Source: Archangium lansingense
Lineage (GTDB): Bacteria > Myxococcota > Myxococcia > Myxococcales > Myxococcaceae
DNA: 64,000 nucleotides
Direction of reading: 5' to 3'
NCBI RefSeq assembly: GCF_026626635.1
Contig: NZ_JAPNKA010000001.1
Coordinates: forward strand, 3,224,001-3,288,000
Below are positions 8,995 through 17,808 of the stretch, in pieces. Under the pieces are notes generated by a model. That model saw only the letters and a program-made list of their open reading frames with translations, searched no databases and was not told the origin of the DNA. The translations under genes were made by a program, and so were the position numbers. Position 1 is the stretch's first letter. Every line of letters starts with the position of its first letter.

Positions 8995-11900
8995 GACTCG
9001 CTCCCTCCCGTGGACAGCGCGCGGCGCTGATCCTCGACCGTCGCCGATTCATCGAAGCTCAGCGCGCGGCCCGCGGCGAGCGCCTGGATGGAGTCCTCCG
9101 CCAGCTTGGTGGCGTAGCGGTAGCTCTCCGAGCGCGCCATGCCCTGCGTCTTGGCGCGCAGCATCTCGTACGTGAGCGCGGGCCCGATGTGGGCCTCCAG
9201 CTCGCGCGACTTGGGCACCATGCTGCCCTTGGGCAGCGCCTCGAAGGCGCCCTTCAGGTAGATGGGCAGCACGTCCACCCCGTAGGTGAGCGCCAGGTAG
9301 CCCAGGGTGGGCTTGAACTCGAGCAGCTCGCCCGTCACCGAGCGCGTGCCCTCGGGGAAGATGAGCAGGTTGAAGCCCTGGCGCAGGGCGTTGCCGGCCA
9401 ACCGGAGCGACTCGCGCAGCGAGCCGTGCCGGTCCATGGGGATGAGGTCCGTGAAGTTCTCGAAGTACGCGCGCTTGAGCGGCGTATCGAAGAAGTAGTC
9501 ACGGGCCGCCAGCGTGGTGAGCCGCTGTCCCTGATCGCCGAGCACCACCTTGACGAGCCCCATGTCCAGGTGGCTCGAGTGGTTGGCGATGACGAGGAAG
9601 TTGCGGTTCATCGGGATGAAGGGCTTGCCCGTCACCTTCACGTCGAACAGGCCGCCAAAAATCGCCTGCTGGCCCAGCCGCACGAGCTGCCGGCCCACCG
9701 CGACGAGGGGCTCCGGCACCGGAATCTCCATCTCCTCGGCCTTCTCGGTCTCGCGGGAGATGTCCTTGGCGCGCGTCTCCACGGTGGGCCGGCGGCCGCT
9801 GGACACCACCAGCTTGCGCAGGTCCTCCACCGTCTGCACGTGCGTCAGGTCATTCACCGCGGGCAGCGGCACGCCGGCCTGCTCCAGGGCCACCGACAGC
9901 TCGGTGAGCATCAGCGAGTCCAGGCCGAGGTCCACCGACAGGCGGGCCTCGGGGCGGATGTCGGAGAGGGGCTTGTTCACCACCTCGGCGATGAGCGGGT
10001 AGAGCCAGTCGGAGACGCCGCCGCTGCTCTGCACCTTCTCGCGGGCCTTCTCGCCCGAGGAGGCCAGCTTCTCCAGCCGCTTGAGCTCCTCCACCACCAC
10101 CTTGCGCTTCACCTTGCGCGACGACGTGCGGGGCAGCTCGCCGTCCCAGAAGCGCAGCACCTTCACGCGGCGGTAGAAGGGCATCTCCTGGCCCGTCTTG
10201 CGGAAGTGCTCCTCCAGGTCGCGCCGCACCTCCTCGCGAGGCCGCTCCTTGTAGTCCGGCACGCACAGGCAGGCCACCTTCTCCCCGCCGGCCTCGTCCA
10301 GCAGGCCGACGATGGACAGCTCCTTGATGTGCGGATGGATGCCGTACGTCTCCTCGAGCTCGTCCGGGTACACGTTCTTCCCGTTGGCATCGATGATGAC
10401 GTCCTTCTTGCGGCCCACCAGGTACAGCCGGCCCTCGGCGTCCAGGCGCCCCAGGTCTCCGGTGTAGAGCCAGCCCTCTTTGAGGACGGCGTCGGTGGCC
10501 TCCTTGTCGCCGAAGTAGCCGGCCATGACGTTGGGGCCGCGGGCGAGCACCTCGCCGATGCCCTCGTTGTCCGGCTCCAGGATCTTCAGCTCCACGCCGG
10601 GCAGCGCCTTGCCCACCGTGCCCGGCAGCCGCTTGTTGACGTTCGTCTCGGACACCGTCAGCACCGGAGAGGCCTCGGTGAGGCCATAGCCCTCGATGAT
10701 GTTGAAGCCGAGCTGGTGGAAGGCCTTGTGCACGTCGTCCGGCAGCGCCGAGCCTCCGGACACCAGGAACTTGATCTTCCCGCCGAACTTGCGGTGCACC
10801 GGCCAGAAGAGCAGCTTGCCCAGGTTGAGGCTGCTGCGGTTGCGCAGCTCGCCGTGCGCCGACATGAGCGACTTGATGGTCTGCTCCACCAGGGGCGGCC
10901 GGCTGGCCATCTCCTGCGTCACCTTGCGGTGCAGGAGCTGCCAGAGCGCGGGTACGCCGATCATCGCCGTCACGTGGCCCGACTCGAACACCTCGCCCAG
11001 CCGGTCCGAGGTGAGCTCGTCGATGTACGTAATCTCCGTGCCGCGCGAGAAGGGCGTGAGGAAGCCGGCGGAGAACTCGAAGGTGTGGTGCAGGGGCAGC
11101 ACGGAGAGGACGGAGTCACCCACGCCCACGTTGAAGGCGCCCGCCAGCTTCGCGATGAGGGAGGCGAAGTTGCGGTGGGTGAGCATCACGCCCTTGGGCG
11201 TGCCCGTGGTGCCCGAGGTGAAGATGAGGCTGGCCACGTCGTCCGGGGCGGCCGTGCGGCGCACCGGCCCGATGTTGTCCGGGTACGCGGGGTCTCCACT
11301 CATCGCCTCGGCCATGCTGGCCACGCGCGTGGACAGGCCCGCGCCGGTGAGCGCCTCCTCCAGGCCCGGCAGGTCCTTGGCGGACTCCTCCGTGAGCAGC
11401 AGCACCTTCGCCTCGGCGCGGCGGGCGATGTTGACGATCTCCGTCTCGGTGAGGCTCGAGTCCACGGGGACGGCGGTGCCGCCCGCGCGCAGAATGCCGA
11501 AGTAGGAGACGGGCCACTCGGGCCGGTTCTCCCCCAGCAGCATCACCCGCTCGCCGCGCTTGACGCCTTCCTTCATCAGGAAGCTGCCCACGCGGTTGGC
11601 GTAGCGGTTCACCTCGCCATAGGTGAGGCGCTCTTCCTTCTCGTCCGCGGCGTAGCGGAACGCCACCCGGTGGCGCCACGCGTTGACGCTGGCCTCGAGC
11701 ATCTCCAGCAGGTCGCGGCTGGCGGGGATGACGGTGCGCTTCTTCGTCTCCTCCTCGAGGCCGGGGAACACCCACTTCTCCAGGCCGGGCAGGTGGGTGT
11801 CGAGGAAGTAGACGCGCCAGTCGATGGCCTCCGGAGCCCAGGGAATGCGGACCCGGTCATGGTGGGCCATGCGCGCGTACACCGAGCGGGTGTTGTCGCA

Positions 11901-13394
11901 GCGGAAGACGTAGCGGTTGTCGTAGAGGAAGGGGAGGAAGAGCTCGATGAGCCCCACCAGGCTCATGGCCTGGTTCTCCACCTCGTCCAGCGTCTCCTTG
12001 GCCTTCTCCAGCGCGGCCTGGATGCGGGGGGCGCCCCAGGCCGGCTTCACCTCGTCGATGACCTGCCGCAGGAAGCGAGCGCCCTTGACGAACATGGGGG
12101 CGCTGAGGTTCTCGAACACCGCGCGGCTCACCGGCACGGGCTCCACGCGCGAGCGCACCTCGTTCATCAGCGCGTTGCCCGTGTCCCTGTTGCGGTAGTA
12201 GCGGCGCCGGTACAGGCCCACCAACTCGATGGAGCGGCTGGCGTAGAACGGGTTGATGTCACCCGAGGCCAGGTTGTAGACGCGCCGCTCCTCCACCTGC
12301 ATGCAGTGCGCGGTGATGCCGATGGTGGCGCCGGCCACGTGGTCCACCGGGATGATGTCCAGGATGGCCTTGTCCCCGGCGGGGATGTTGCGGTGGCCCT
12401 TGATGCCGGCGAAGGCCAGCGGCGCCGAGGTGGTGAAGCCCTCGTTCCACCCGGGGAAGGGGAAGTGCTGGGCGGACTCGACGATGGAGGGCCGGACGAT
12501 GGCGTAGCGCAGGCCCGGCGTGCTGGCCATCACCTGCTCGCCCAGGCTCTTGGTGTACGTGTACGTGTTGGGCCAGCCCCAGTGCTTCGCCCGCTCCATG
12601 CCGGCGCGCACCAGCTCGCCGGTGAGCCACAGCTTGCGCTCGCGGCCCATGGCCAGCCGCAGCGTCTTCTCGTCCGTGGCGTCGCGGCCCTCCTGCTCCA
12701 GCCGCTCCAGCGCCTTCTTGCGGAAGGTGGACGCCAGCGCCTTGTCATCCGCCTGCTCGCGCAGCCGGGCGACGATCTTCTCCGCGTCCGCCAGCTCCTG
12801 CTCCAGGCTGAAGTCGCGCCCGTCCATCTCGTCGCGGCGCGGGAAGTAGCCCACCACCTCCTCGTCCTCGAAGACGAGCCCGCTGCGGTTGCCCGCCACG
12901 AACGCGGTGGACATGTGGATGAGCGGCACGTTCCACTTGAGCGCCAGCTCCACGGTGTACTTCACGCCGTGGGTGTTGACGTTGAGGCCCACCTCCAGCG
13001 ACGGGTTGAAGGACACCAGGCCCGCGCAGTTGACGATGGCGTGCACCTTGCCGGTGAGCTCATCCGCCTGCTCCCGGGTGAGGCCCATGAGCGGGTCGGT
13101 GATGTCGCCGTCGAGCACCTCCACCTTGCGGCGGATGAACTCGATCGCGCCCTCCTCGCCATAGGTGTCCCGCAGCGGCTGGAAGGGCTCGCTGGTGGCC
13201 ACCTTGTCGTAGAAGCGCCGCTCGGCGGAGGGGGCACTGCCCTTGCGCACCAGCACATAGAGCTTGTCCAGCGTCTCGCCGTAGCGCGACAGGAGCATGG
13301 ACAGGGTGACCTTGCCCACGAAGCCGGTGGAGCCCGCGAATAGCAGGCGCTTGCCGGTGAAGACCTCGGTGACGTTCAGCTCGGAAACACTCAT
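8991..13394 (-). CDS. elbD: ElbD-like multidomain enzyme: acyl reductase, acyl ligase, ACP, acyltransferase
   Basis: A 1467-residue fusion of four enzymes. Residues about 10-520 form a fatty-acyl-CoA-reductase-type Rossmann domain (GSTGFVG at 21-27, later YTYTK). Residues about 560-1110 form an AMP-forming acyl ligase (IFTSGTTGTPKG near 720). Residues about 1130-1200 form an acyl carrier domain with phosphopantetheine-accepting Ser1160 in DLGLDSLML. Residues about 1240-1440 form a PlsC glycerolipid acyltransferase (HSSHLD with His1272 and Asp1277, later FPEGTRS). The architecture matches ElbD, the multifunctional myxobacterial enzyme linked to ether lipids needed for fruiting-body formation and sporulation. 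It could load a fatty acid, reduce it, and transfer an acyl group within one protein. It follows the DUF2088 gene by 18 bases and overlaps the SDR gene by 4. Confidence 0.85.
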   Translation of the reverse strand: MSVSELNVTEVFTGKRLLFAGSTGFVGKVTLSMLLSRYGETLDKLYVLVRKGSAPSAERRFYDKVATSEPFQPLRDTYGEEGAIEFIRRKVEVLDGDITDPLMGLTREQADELTGKVHAIVNCAGLVSFNPSLEVGLNVNTHGVKYTVELALKWNVPLIHMSTAFVAGNRSGLVFEDEEVVGYFPRRDEMDGRDFSLEQELADAEKIVARLREQADDKALASTFRKKALERLEQEGRDATDEKTLRLAMGRERKLWLTGELVRAGMERAKHWGWPNTYTYTKSLGEQVMASTPGLRYAIVRPSIVESAQHFPFPGWNEGFTTSAPLAFAGIKGHRNIPAGDKAILDIIPVDHVAGATIGITAHCMQVEERRVYNLASGDINPFYASRSIELVGLYRRRYYRNRDTGNALMNEVRSRVEPVPVSRAVFENLSAPMFVKGARFLRQVIDEVKPAWGAPRIQAALEKAKETLDEVENQAMSLVGLIELFLPFLYDNRYVFRCDNTRSVYARMAHHDRVRIPWAPEAIDWRVYFLDTHLPGLEKWVFPGLEEETKKRTVIPASRDLLEMLEASVNAWRHRVAFRYAADEKEERLTYGEVNRYANRVGSFLMKEGVKRGERVMLLGENRPEWPVSYFGILRAGGTAVPVDSSLTETEIVNIARRAEAKVLLLTEESAKDLPGLEEALTGAGLSTRVASMAEAMSGDPAYPDNIGPVRRTAAPDDVASLIFTSGTTGTPKGVMLTHRNFASLIAKLAGAFNVGVGDSVLSVLPLHHTFEFSAGFLTPFSRGTEITYIDELTSDRLGEVFESGHVTAMIGVPALWQLLHRKVTQEMASRPPLVEQTIKSLMSAHGELRNRSSLNLGKLLFWPVHRKFGGKIKFLVSGGSALPDDVHKAFHQLGFNIIEGYGLTEASPVLTVSETNVNKRLPGTVGKALPGVELKILEPDNEGIGEVLARGPNVMAGYFGDKEATDAVLKEGWLYTGDLGRLDAEGRLYLVGRKKDVIIDANGKNVYPDELEETYGIHPHIKELSIVGLLDEAGGEKVACLCVPDYKERPREEVRRDLEEHFRKTGQEMPFYRRVKVLRFWDGELPRTSSRKVKRKVVVEELKRLEKLASSGEKAREKVQSSGGVSDWLYPLIAEVVNKPLSDIRPEARLSVDLGLDSLMLTELSVALEQAGVPLPAVNDLTHVQTVEDLRKLVVSSGRRPTVETRAKDISRETEKAEEMEIPVPEPLVAVGRQLVRLGQQAIFGGLFDVKVTGKPFIPMNRNFLVIANHSSHLDMGLVKVVLGDQGQRLTTLAARDYFFDTPLKRAYFENFTDLIPMDRHGSLRESLRLAGNALRQGFNLLIFPEGTRSVTGELLEFKPTLGYLALTYGVDVLPIYLKGAFEALPKGSMVPKSRELEAHIGPALTYEMLRAKTQGMARSESYRYATKLAEDSIQALAAGRALSFDESATVEDQRRALSTGGSES

Positions 13395-13412
13395 CGTGGG
13401 GAGCCCAGAGGG

Positions 13413-15026
13413 TTACTTCACGTCGACCATGACGGTGGGGGCGATGCGCAGCAGGCTGATGCTGGCCGAGCGGCCCATGAAGCCGCGCGCCTCCTCGATG
13501 GCCTCGGTGAGGGTGTCGGTACGGTCCCAGCCGAGCAGCTCCGGGACGTGGTTGTTCTCCCCGCCAGCGACGATGACCTTGCCCGCGTGCTGGCGGCCGT
13601 TCTCGCCCCAGTACCACATGTAGAGCGGGTGCACGCCGTGGTAGGCGTTGCCCTTGCGGTACAGGTGCACGTAGCTGGGGTTCTCCGCGAACTCGCGCTC
13701 GTACTTCTGCTCGATCTGCACGGCGTCGCGCGTCTCGGGCAGCACGCGGTTGAAGAACTCGATGTAGCTGGGGTGCTGGACCGGATCGAACTCGTCGAAG
13801 GCCGGGTGGGTGAGGATGATCACTCCGCCCTTCTTCACCAGCGGCACGCCGCGGTTGAGGTTGAAGAAGTAGCCCAGCCCCATCACCTGCACCAGCAGCG
13901 GGTTGAGGATGGAGTTGACGCTGTAGGGCGAGATGAACGGGATGGGGAAGATGACGATGTCGCTCTGCCCCTGCACCGGCACCACGTACTGCTGCCAGCT
14001 CTTCTCCAACGTCTTGGCGTGGGTGGGCTCGGTGGCTCCGGCGAACACGCCCGTCACGTCATAGGGCGCGGGGATGGAGTTGAGCACCGTGCGCGCCGCC
14101 GCGCGCGGCAGCTTGGAGAGCGCGTAGCGCATGGCCTGGAACTTCAGCCGGTCTCCCTCGGTGTAGTCCTCCTCCCTCTTGTGGAGGAAGTCCACGCCGG
14201 GGCCGAACATGCGGTTGTTCAGCGCCGTCTCGATGTGGAACACCTTGAGGTGCTTGTCGATGGCCCGGCCAATCCGCTCGTTGCGCCGGTACAGCTCGCT
14301 GTGCCCCGGCTCCATGTAGCTCTTGGACTCGCGGATCGTCTTCGGGTTGTGGTGCGCCCGGAGGCTGGCGTAGTTGGCCACGCCGGTGCCCATGGACTTG
14401 TGGCCGCCATTCATCGGCACGAAGTTCACGTTCACGTAGACGATGAGGTCGCTCTCGGCCACGCGCCGGTTGACGGCCACCACGTGCGAGCCGCACGGCG
14501 TGCGCTCCAGCTCCACGATGCCGTCCGGATCCTCGGCGTCATGGTTGTAGTACCGGTCCGGGTAGAAGGCGTCGTAGATCTTCTGACCCACCATGCGCCG
14601 CATCTCGCCCTCCGTCATGCGGCGGTGCAGGGCGTTGGCGATGATGAGGTGGACGTCATCCACGCCCGAGTCGGCGCACAGCTCCAGCACCACCTCGAGG
14701 ATGGTCTGGCGCACGTCCGGCGTCGCCATGGGCGGCAGCGGGACGGAGATGTCGTCGATGACGCAGGTGAGCTTCATCCCCGGGCGCAGCAGGGCGTGCA
14801 GCGGCTCCATGCCCTCGGGGTGGTTGATGGCCCAGCGGATGGCGGCCTTCACGTTGGGCACACCGGCCAGGGGCGGCCGGGGGAAGATGACCCGGGTGCC
14901 CACGGGCAGATCCTCGAGGAGGAAGTTCTCTCCGTAGAAGAGCGCCCGCGGGGGGCTGCCCTTCTCGGTGATGACCACCTGGCTTTCCTCGTCGTAGAGC
15001 TTCTGGAGCGTCTTGAGCGGGCGCAT
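13413..15026 (-). CDS. LarA-like DUF2088 protein (lactate-racemase fold) in the ether-lipid operon
   Basis: A 537-residue protein whose N-terminal half matches the DUF2088/LarA catalytic domain. It has DDISVPLP (91-98, the DDxTRPxP-type motif), HRRMTEGE with His134, and GGHK with Lys210. In Lactiplantibacillus plantarum LarA, as I recall, the nickel-pincer cofactor is bound by Lys184, His200 coordinates nickel, and His108 and His174 do acid-base catalysis. Adding 26 places Lys210, His226 and His134 in register, while the His174 position is not histidine here. The C-terminal third is not typical of LarA. It sits 18 bases after the HAD gene and 18 before elbD, so it is co-transcribed. Its substrate is unknown; a hydroxyacid or glycerol-derived lipid intermediate is my guess. 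No larB, larC or larE is in view. Confidence 0.82.
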   Translation of the reverse strand: MRPLKTLQKLYDEESQVVITEKGSPPRALFYGENFLLEDLPVGTRVIFPRPPLAGVPNVKAAIRWAINHPEGMEPLHALLRPGMKLTCVIDDISVPLPPMATPDVRQTILEVVLELCADSGVDDVHLIIANALHRRMTEGEMRRMVGQKIYDAFYPDRYYNHDAEDPDGIVELERTPCGSHVVAVNRRVAESDLIVYVNVNFVPMNGGHKSMGTGVANYASLRAHHNPKTIRESKSYMEPGHSELYRRNERIGRAIDKHLKVFHIETALNNRMFGPGVDFLHKREEDYTEGDRLKFQAMRYALSKLPRAAARTVLNSIPAPYDVTGVFAGATEPTHAKTLEKSWQQYVVPVQGQSDIVIFPIPFISPYSVNSILNPLLVQVMGLGYFFNLNRGVPLVKKGGVIILTHPAFDEFDPVQHPSYIEFFNRVLPETRDAVQIEQKYEREFAENPSYVHLYRKGNAYHGVHPLYMWYWGENGRQHAGKVIVAGGENNHVPELLGWDRTDTLTEAIEEARGFMGRSASISLLRIAPTVMVDVK

Positions 15027-15044
15027 GTCGAGCGGAACTTTCGG

Positions 15045-15710
15045 TTACTTGAGGTCGAGGATGGGCCAGTTGTAGGCCCGGGCGATGGAACGCAGGCGCA
15101 TGTCCGGATTGACGGCGTTGGGGCGGCCCACCACGGACAACATGGCGTAATCGGAGGCGCTGTCGGAGTAGCCGTGGCATTGGTCGAGCGCCAGGCCCTC
15201 GCGGACACAGTAGGCGCGGATGGCGTTGGCCTTGTTGGCGCCCTCGATGATGGGGGGAATGACCTTGCCGGTGGCCTTGCCGCCCACGAACTGCATCTTG
15301 TTGGCGATCATGTCGTCGGCGCCCAGGTAGCGGGCCAGCGGGCGCATGCTGAAGTCCAGCGCTCCGGTGACGAGCACGATGCGGCAACCGACGCGGCGCG
15401 CCTGGTCGATGAGGTCGCGCGTCTGCTCGTAGATGGCCGGCTTGAGGACGTCCTCGAACATGTCCTCGGCCACGGAGATGAGGCGGTCCTCGGACAGGCC
15501 GGCGTAGTAGCGGTAGAAGAACTCGTTGAAGGTCTTCCGGTCCAACGCATCCATGGCCGCGAAGAGGGGCACGCTGGCGGCGGTGGCCAGGGTCCTCCCA
15601 GCGATGCCCAGGAGGGAGCCCCGGTTCATGGCGTAATAGGCGTAGACGTGGACGACGTTGGTTTTAATCAGCGTCCCGTCGACATCGTAGAAGGCAGCTT
15701 TCGCGGGCAT
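15045..15710 (-). CDS. HAD-IB family phosphatase of the ether-lipid operon
   Basis: A 221-residue haloacid-dehalogenase hydrolase of the SerB-like IB subfamily. Motif I is DVDGT with nucleophile Asp9 and acid/base Asp11. Motif II is the Thr in VLVTGALDFS, and the C-terminal acidic motif is YSDSASDYAML. Members remove phosphate from small metabolites, lipids or phosphoserine. It is the first gene of the minus-strand operon continuing to the DUF2088, ElbD-like and SDR genes. That makes a phosphatidate or phosphoglycerol-lipid phosphatase role plausible, but this is inferred from context only. The first methionine after the upstream stop is used. Confidence 0.88.
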   Translation of the reverse strand: MPAKAAFYDVDGTLIKTNVVHVYAYYAMNRGSLLGIAGRTLATAASVPLFAAMDALDRKTFNEFFYRYYAGLSEDRLISVAEDMFEDVLKPAIYEQTRDLIDQARRVGCRIVLVTGALDFSMRPLARYLGADDMIANKMQFVGGKATGKVIPPIIEGANKANAIRAYCVREGLALDQCHGYSDSASDYAMLSVVGRPNAVNPDMRLRSIARAYNWPILDLK

Positions 15711-16146
15711 GGGCAGGCGGGCTTCCTGACACCTGAGTCAGGCGTGTGTCAACCGCGCGATAGGGCCCCGAATTCGCTGAAAGAGCGAGGGGTTGGTGCG
15801 AAGGCCGCTACGCGGTGCGGGCGAGCAACCTGGCAGTCATGCGGGCTTCTGAGATGGATGAGCCCGGCGAGTTGACTGCGCAGACGAGGGGCAAGCGGGC
15901 GCGTGTGGGAACGAGGAGCCCGTGCGTGCAGCGGAGGGGCCGTGACCGCCCATGGCATCTGTCATCAGGACAGTTGCTCGCGCGGTGGAGGCCCGTGCTT
16001 CAAACCTGCTGGCGCGGGTCATTCGTAGTCGACCACGAGTGTAGAATGTCTGATGTGTAGGATATTTGATGCTTCAGTCGTGGTCGACGACGAGTGAGCG
16101 GTGGGCAGGCGTCTCTCACCGCTGGTCATCCATTCTCGAACCACTC
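15711..16146. other. Intergenic region with paired palindrome
   Basis: No credible gene is visible in these 436 bases. They contain the promoter side of the lipid operon (15711 to about 15850) and the AT-rich paired-palindrome element at 16020-16096. The duplicated, decayed toxin segment begins just to the right. Confidence 0.6.
16020..16096. repeat. Paired-palindrome element, copy 1
   Basis: Two 22-base near-palindromes (16020-16041 and 16075-16096) built on the half-site CACTCGTCGTC, allowing exchanges at four symmetric positions, are separated by exactly 33 bases of AT-rich DNA. The spacer ends in CTT and shares TGTAGGAT and ATTTG with copy 2. The right palindrome is followed by AGCGG, as in copy 2. 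The element lies 50 bases beyond the 3' end of the decayed toxin gene. The function is unknown. Copies 2 and 3 use the related half-site CACTTGTCAT. Confidence 0.75.
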
Positions 16147-17025
16147 TCATCGCCGAGCCCATGGCCAGCGATTCGAGGAGCTCTTCACCAGCAGCATCTT
16201 CTGGAGGCTCTCCCCCCGACCTGAGCCCTGGGTCGCGGCGAACTCGCCGGTGAGGTGACCGATGAGCGCGGGAAGGTCGGCTGCCGCGGCCTCGACCTGC
16301 CCTGGCTCCCGGGAGGCGAGCGCCGCCATGGCGGGTCCGATCATCGTTCGTAGGTGGCTCAGCTGCAGGAACACCCGCTCCACGCTGTAGGACGGGCTCT
16401 GCGTGAGCACGACGTCGGCGAGGTGGAGAAAGTCGAGCCAGGCGGCGAGCAGCATGGAGCCCATCATGGCGGCCTGCAGCCGGGGACCCCCCAGGCGCAC
16501 GAGAGCCAGTTGCATGTCCGGGTCCTCCATCTCCGAAGCCAAGGTGGATAGCCGGGTGGCGGCGGCGAGCTCGGCGTCAATCCATCGCAGTTGCTGGATG
16601 CCGTATTCCACGAAGGGAACGAACAGCTCGGGGAACCGGCCGGCAATGCCCTGCTTGCTGGTCCCAAGTCTGGACAGCTCACCGGAGATGCGGCGGGTGG
16701 AGGTGGACACGTCGCCCAAGGCACGGACGAACGCCAGGTGGGTCGCCAGTGCGCCCTGCCGCGCGGGCTCCACGGCGTCCCCCCGGCCAGGGCCCACCTC
16801 CTCATGTACTCCCTGGCGGTGGTGCGGCCATTGCGGCATCTCGGGCTTCGGCACCAGGGATGAGGGAGAGGCCATGCAATGTGGAGTCTCTGCCTCGCGA
16901 GGCGAGTAGCGCAGGCGCGTCCCCTGGCCAGGAGGTGGCGTCATGGACGCGCAGCCGGTGGACAGCAGGGCCATGGCGAGCAGAAGGACTGCCCACCGGG
17001 GACGTGGCGGCAGCATCGGTGACAT
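16147..17025 (-). pseudogene. Decayed duplicate of the DUF2380-type lipoprotein toxin
   Basis: This 292-codon frame is a close copy of the N-terminal part of the intact lipoprotein at 18276-19748. It has the same signal peptide with lipobox LLSTGC, the same PREAETP segment, and the same central helical region (SEMEDPDMQLAL, LQAAMMGSMLLA). Near its end a one-base loss (CTCC to CTC in the DNA) shifts the frame, so the last residues read SSSNRWPWARR. The copy then stops where homology ends, and the C-terminal toxin domain of about 200 residues is absent. No immunity gene follows. An insertion near residue 50 also differs from the intact copy. It is probably non-functional, though a secreted N-terminal fragment could still be made. 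Confidence 0.85.
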
Positions 17026-17606
17026 CAGCGCCTCCGAGAGAGGGCTGCCACTCTAGCGAGTGCTCCTGACAAGCCCCGAAACCCTGGACAGCACGGTGTC
17101 GGTGCTCCCTACCGGGCACCAGCCACCGTGGCTCCGCGTCACGAGGTCACCTGCTCAGCCGGGAGGTGGCTGCTCCAGGCGCTCGAAGAGGGCGCGGGCC
17201 CGCGCGATTCCCTGCTCGGGGTTGAGCGCGAGGTACCAGTAGCGCTCCAGCTCGATGGCGCCCCGGCGCAACTGCATCACGCCCTGTGTCTTGTGCTCGG
17301 CGATGGCTCAGTCGACCACGATGTTGTAGTCGAGCCGGTCGTGGAACCCGAACCTGCGCGTGCGGTCGAACTCGAACACGGTACCCGGGTGGACGTCCGC
17401 GAGCGGATGGCTCGGCACTCCGGTGTACGTGAAGCCCTCGGCCTCCGGGATGGGGAACCCCTGGCGGTTCTGCGCGGCCACCTCGGCGCGGCGGGTATGG
17501 CCGGTGGCGCCGAGGACCAGTGGCCGCTCGTGCGGCGGCAGGCCGGCCACCACCTCCAGCGCGAGCAGGGCCGCGTCGCGATGGTGTGCGTACGTCTGGG
17601 GTTGCC
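16149..17606. repeat. Degenerate duplicate of the 18912-20321 segment
   Basis: Base-by-base reading shows that this block and 18912-20321 share the same order: toxin N-terminal half, its upstream region, and the 3' half of the PIG-L deacetylase gene. Homology stops abruptly on the left near GCCGAGCCC and on the right just after GTCTGGGG. The left copy has accumulated a frameshift, an insertion and a nonsense codon. Paired-palindrome copies 1 and 2 lie just outside its two ends. Confidence 0.85.
17155..17606 (-). pseudogene. Truncated PIG-L deacetylase fragment
   Basis: This is the C-terminal half of the deacetylase gene at 19875-20747, lacking the AHPDDE catalytic N-terminus. It can be followed from GLPPHERPLVLGATGH through FEFDRTRRFGFHDRLDYNI to the end LFERLEQPPPG. 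An in-frame TGA at 17308-17310 (tca on the plus strand) replaces the tryptophan of VDWAIAEHKTQG in the intact gene. With both a missing 5' half and a nonsense codon, it is dead. Confidence 0.88.
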
Positions 17607-17637
17607 CCCGTCACGGCCTATAGGCTCGCGAACTCGC

Positions 17638-17712
17638 CACTTGTCATCATGATAAGCGAAGATAAATGAATATGTAGGATGATTTGTTCTTCACTTGTCA
17701 TAATGACAAGTG
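17638..17712. repeat. Paired-palindrome element, copy 2
   Basis: Two 21-base palindromes lie at 17638-17658 and 17692-17712. The right one is perfect: half-site CACTTGTCAT, one central base, then its reverse complement. The left has two mismatches. The spacer is exactly 33 bases and AT-rich, with ends AAG and CTT. The perfect palindrome faces the immunity gene, whose stop lies 97 bases away. The remaining 17607-17808 interval shows no gene. Confidence 0.8.
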
Positions 17713-17808
17713 AGCGGCGCGTGCGGTCGGGGACGTCTCGTCGCTGGATGCATCGTTTCCGTCCTCCCGCGAAGAGACCGGGTCGGTGTTCCTCTCCATG
17801 GGGGAGGT

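Noticed and set aside
9189..13343. A 1384-codon open frame on the plus strand opposite the ElbD-like gene
   Set aside because: It is a shadow of the G+C-rich antisense strand: low-complexity His/Arg/Val-rich protein, no domain, and it fully overlaps a strongly supported gene.
17290..17330. Extra palindrome copy suggested by GTCGACCACGA in the PIG-L fragment
   Set aside because: The same bases occur in the intact coding sequence at 20029-20040 and lack the second arm and the 33-base spacer; coincidental.
16020..17712. CRISPR-like repeat-spacer reading of the paired palindromes
   Set aside because: Each site has only two repeats and one 33-base spacer. Spacers of copies 1 and 2 resemble each other, and no cas gene is in the window. 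A pair of protein-binding sites fits better.
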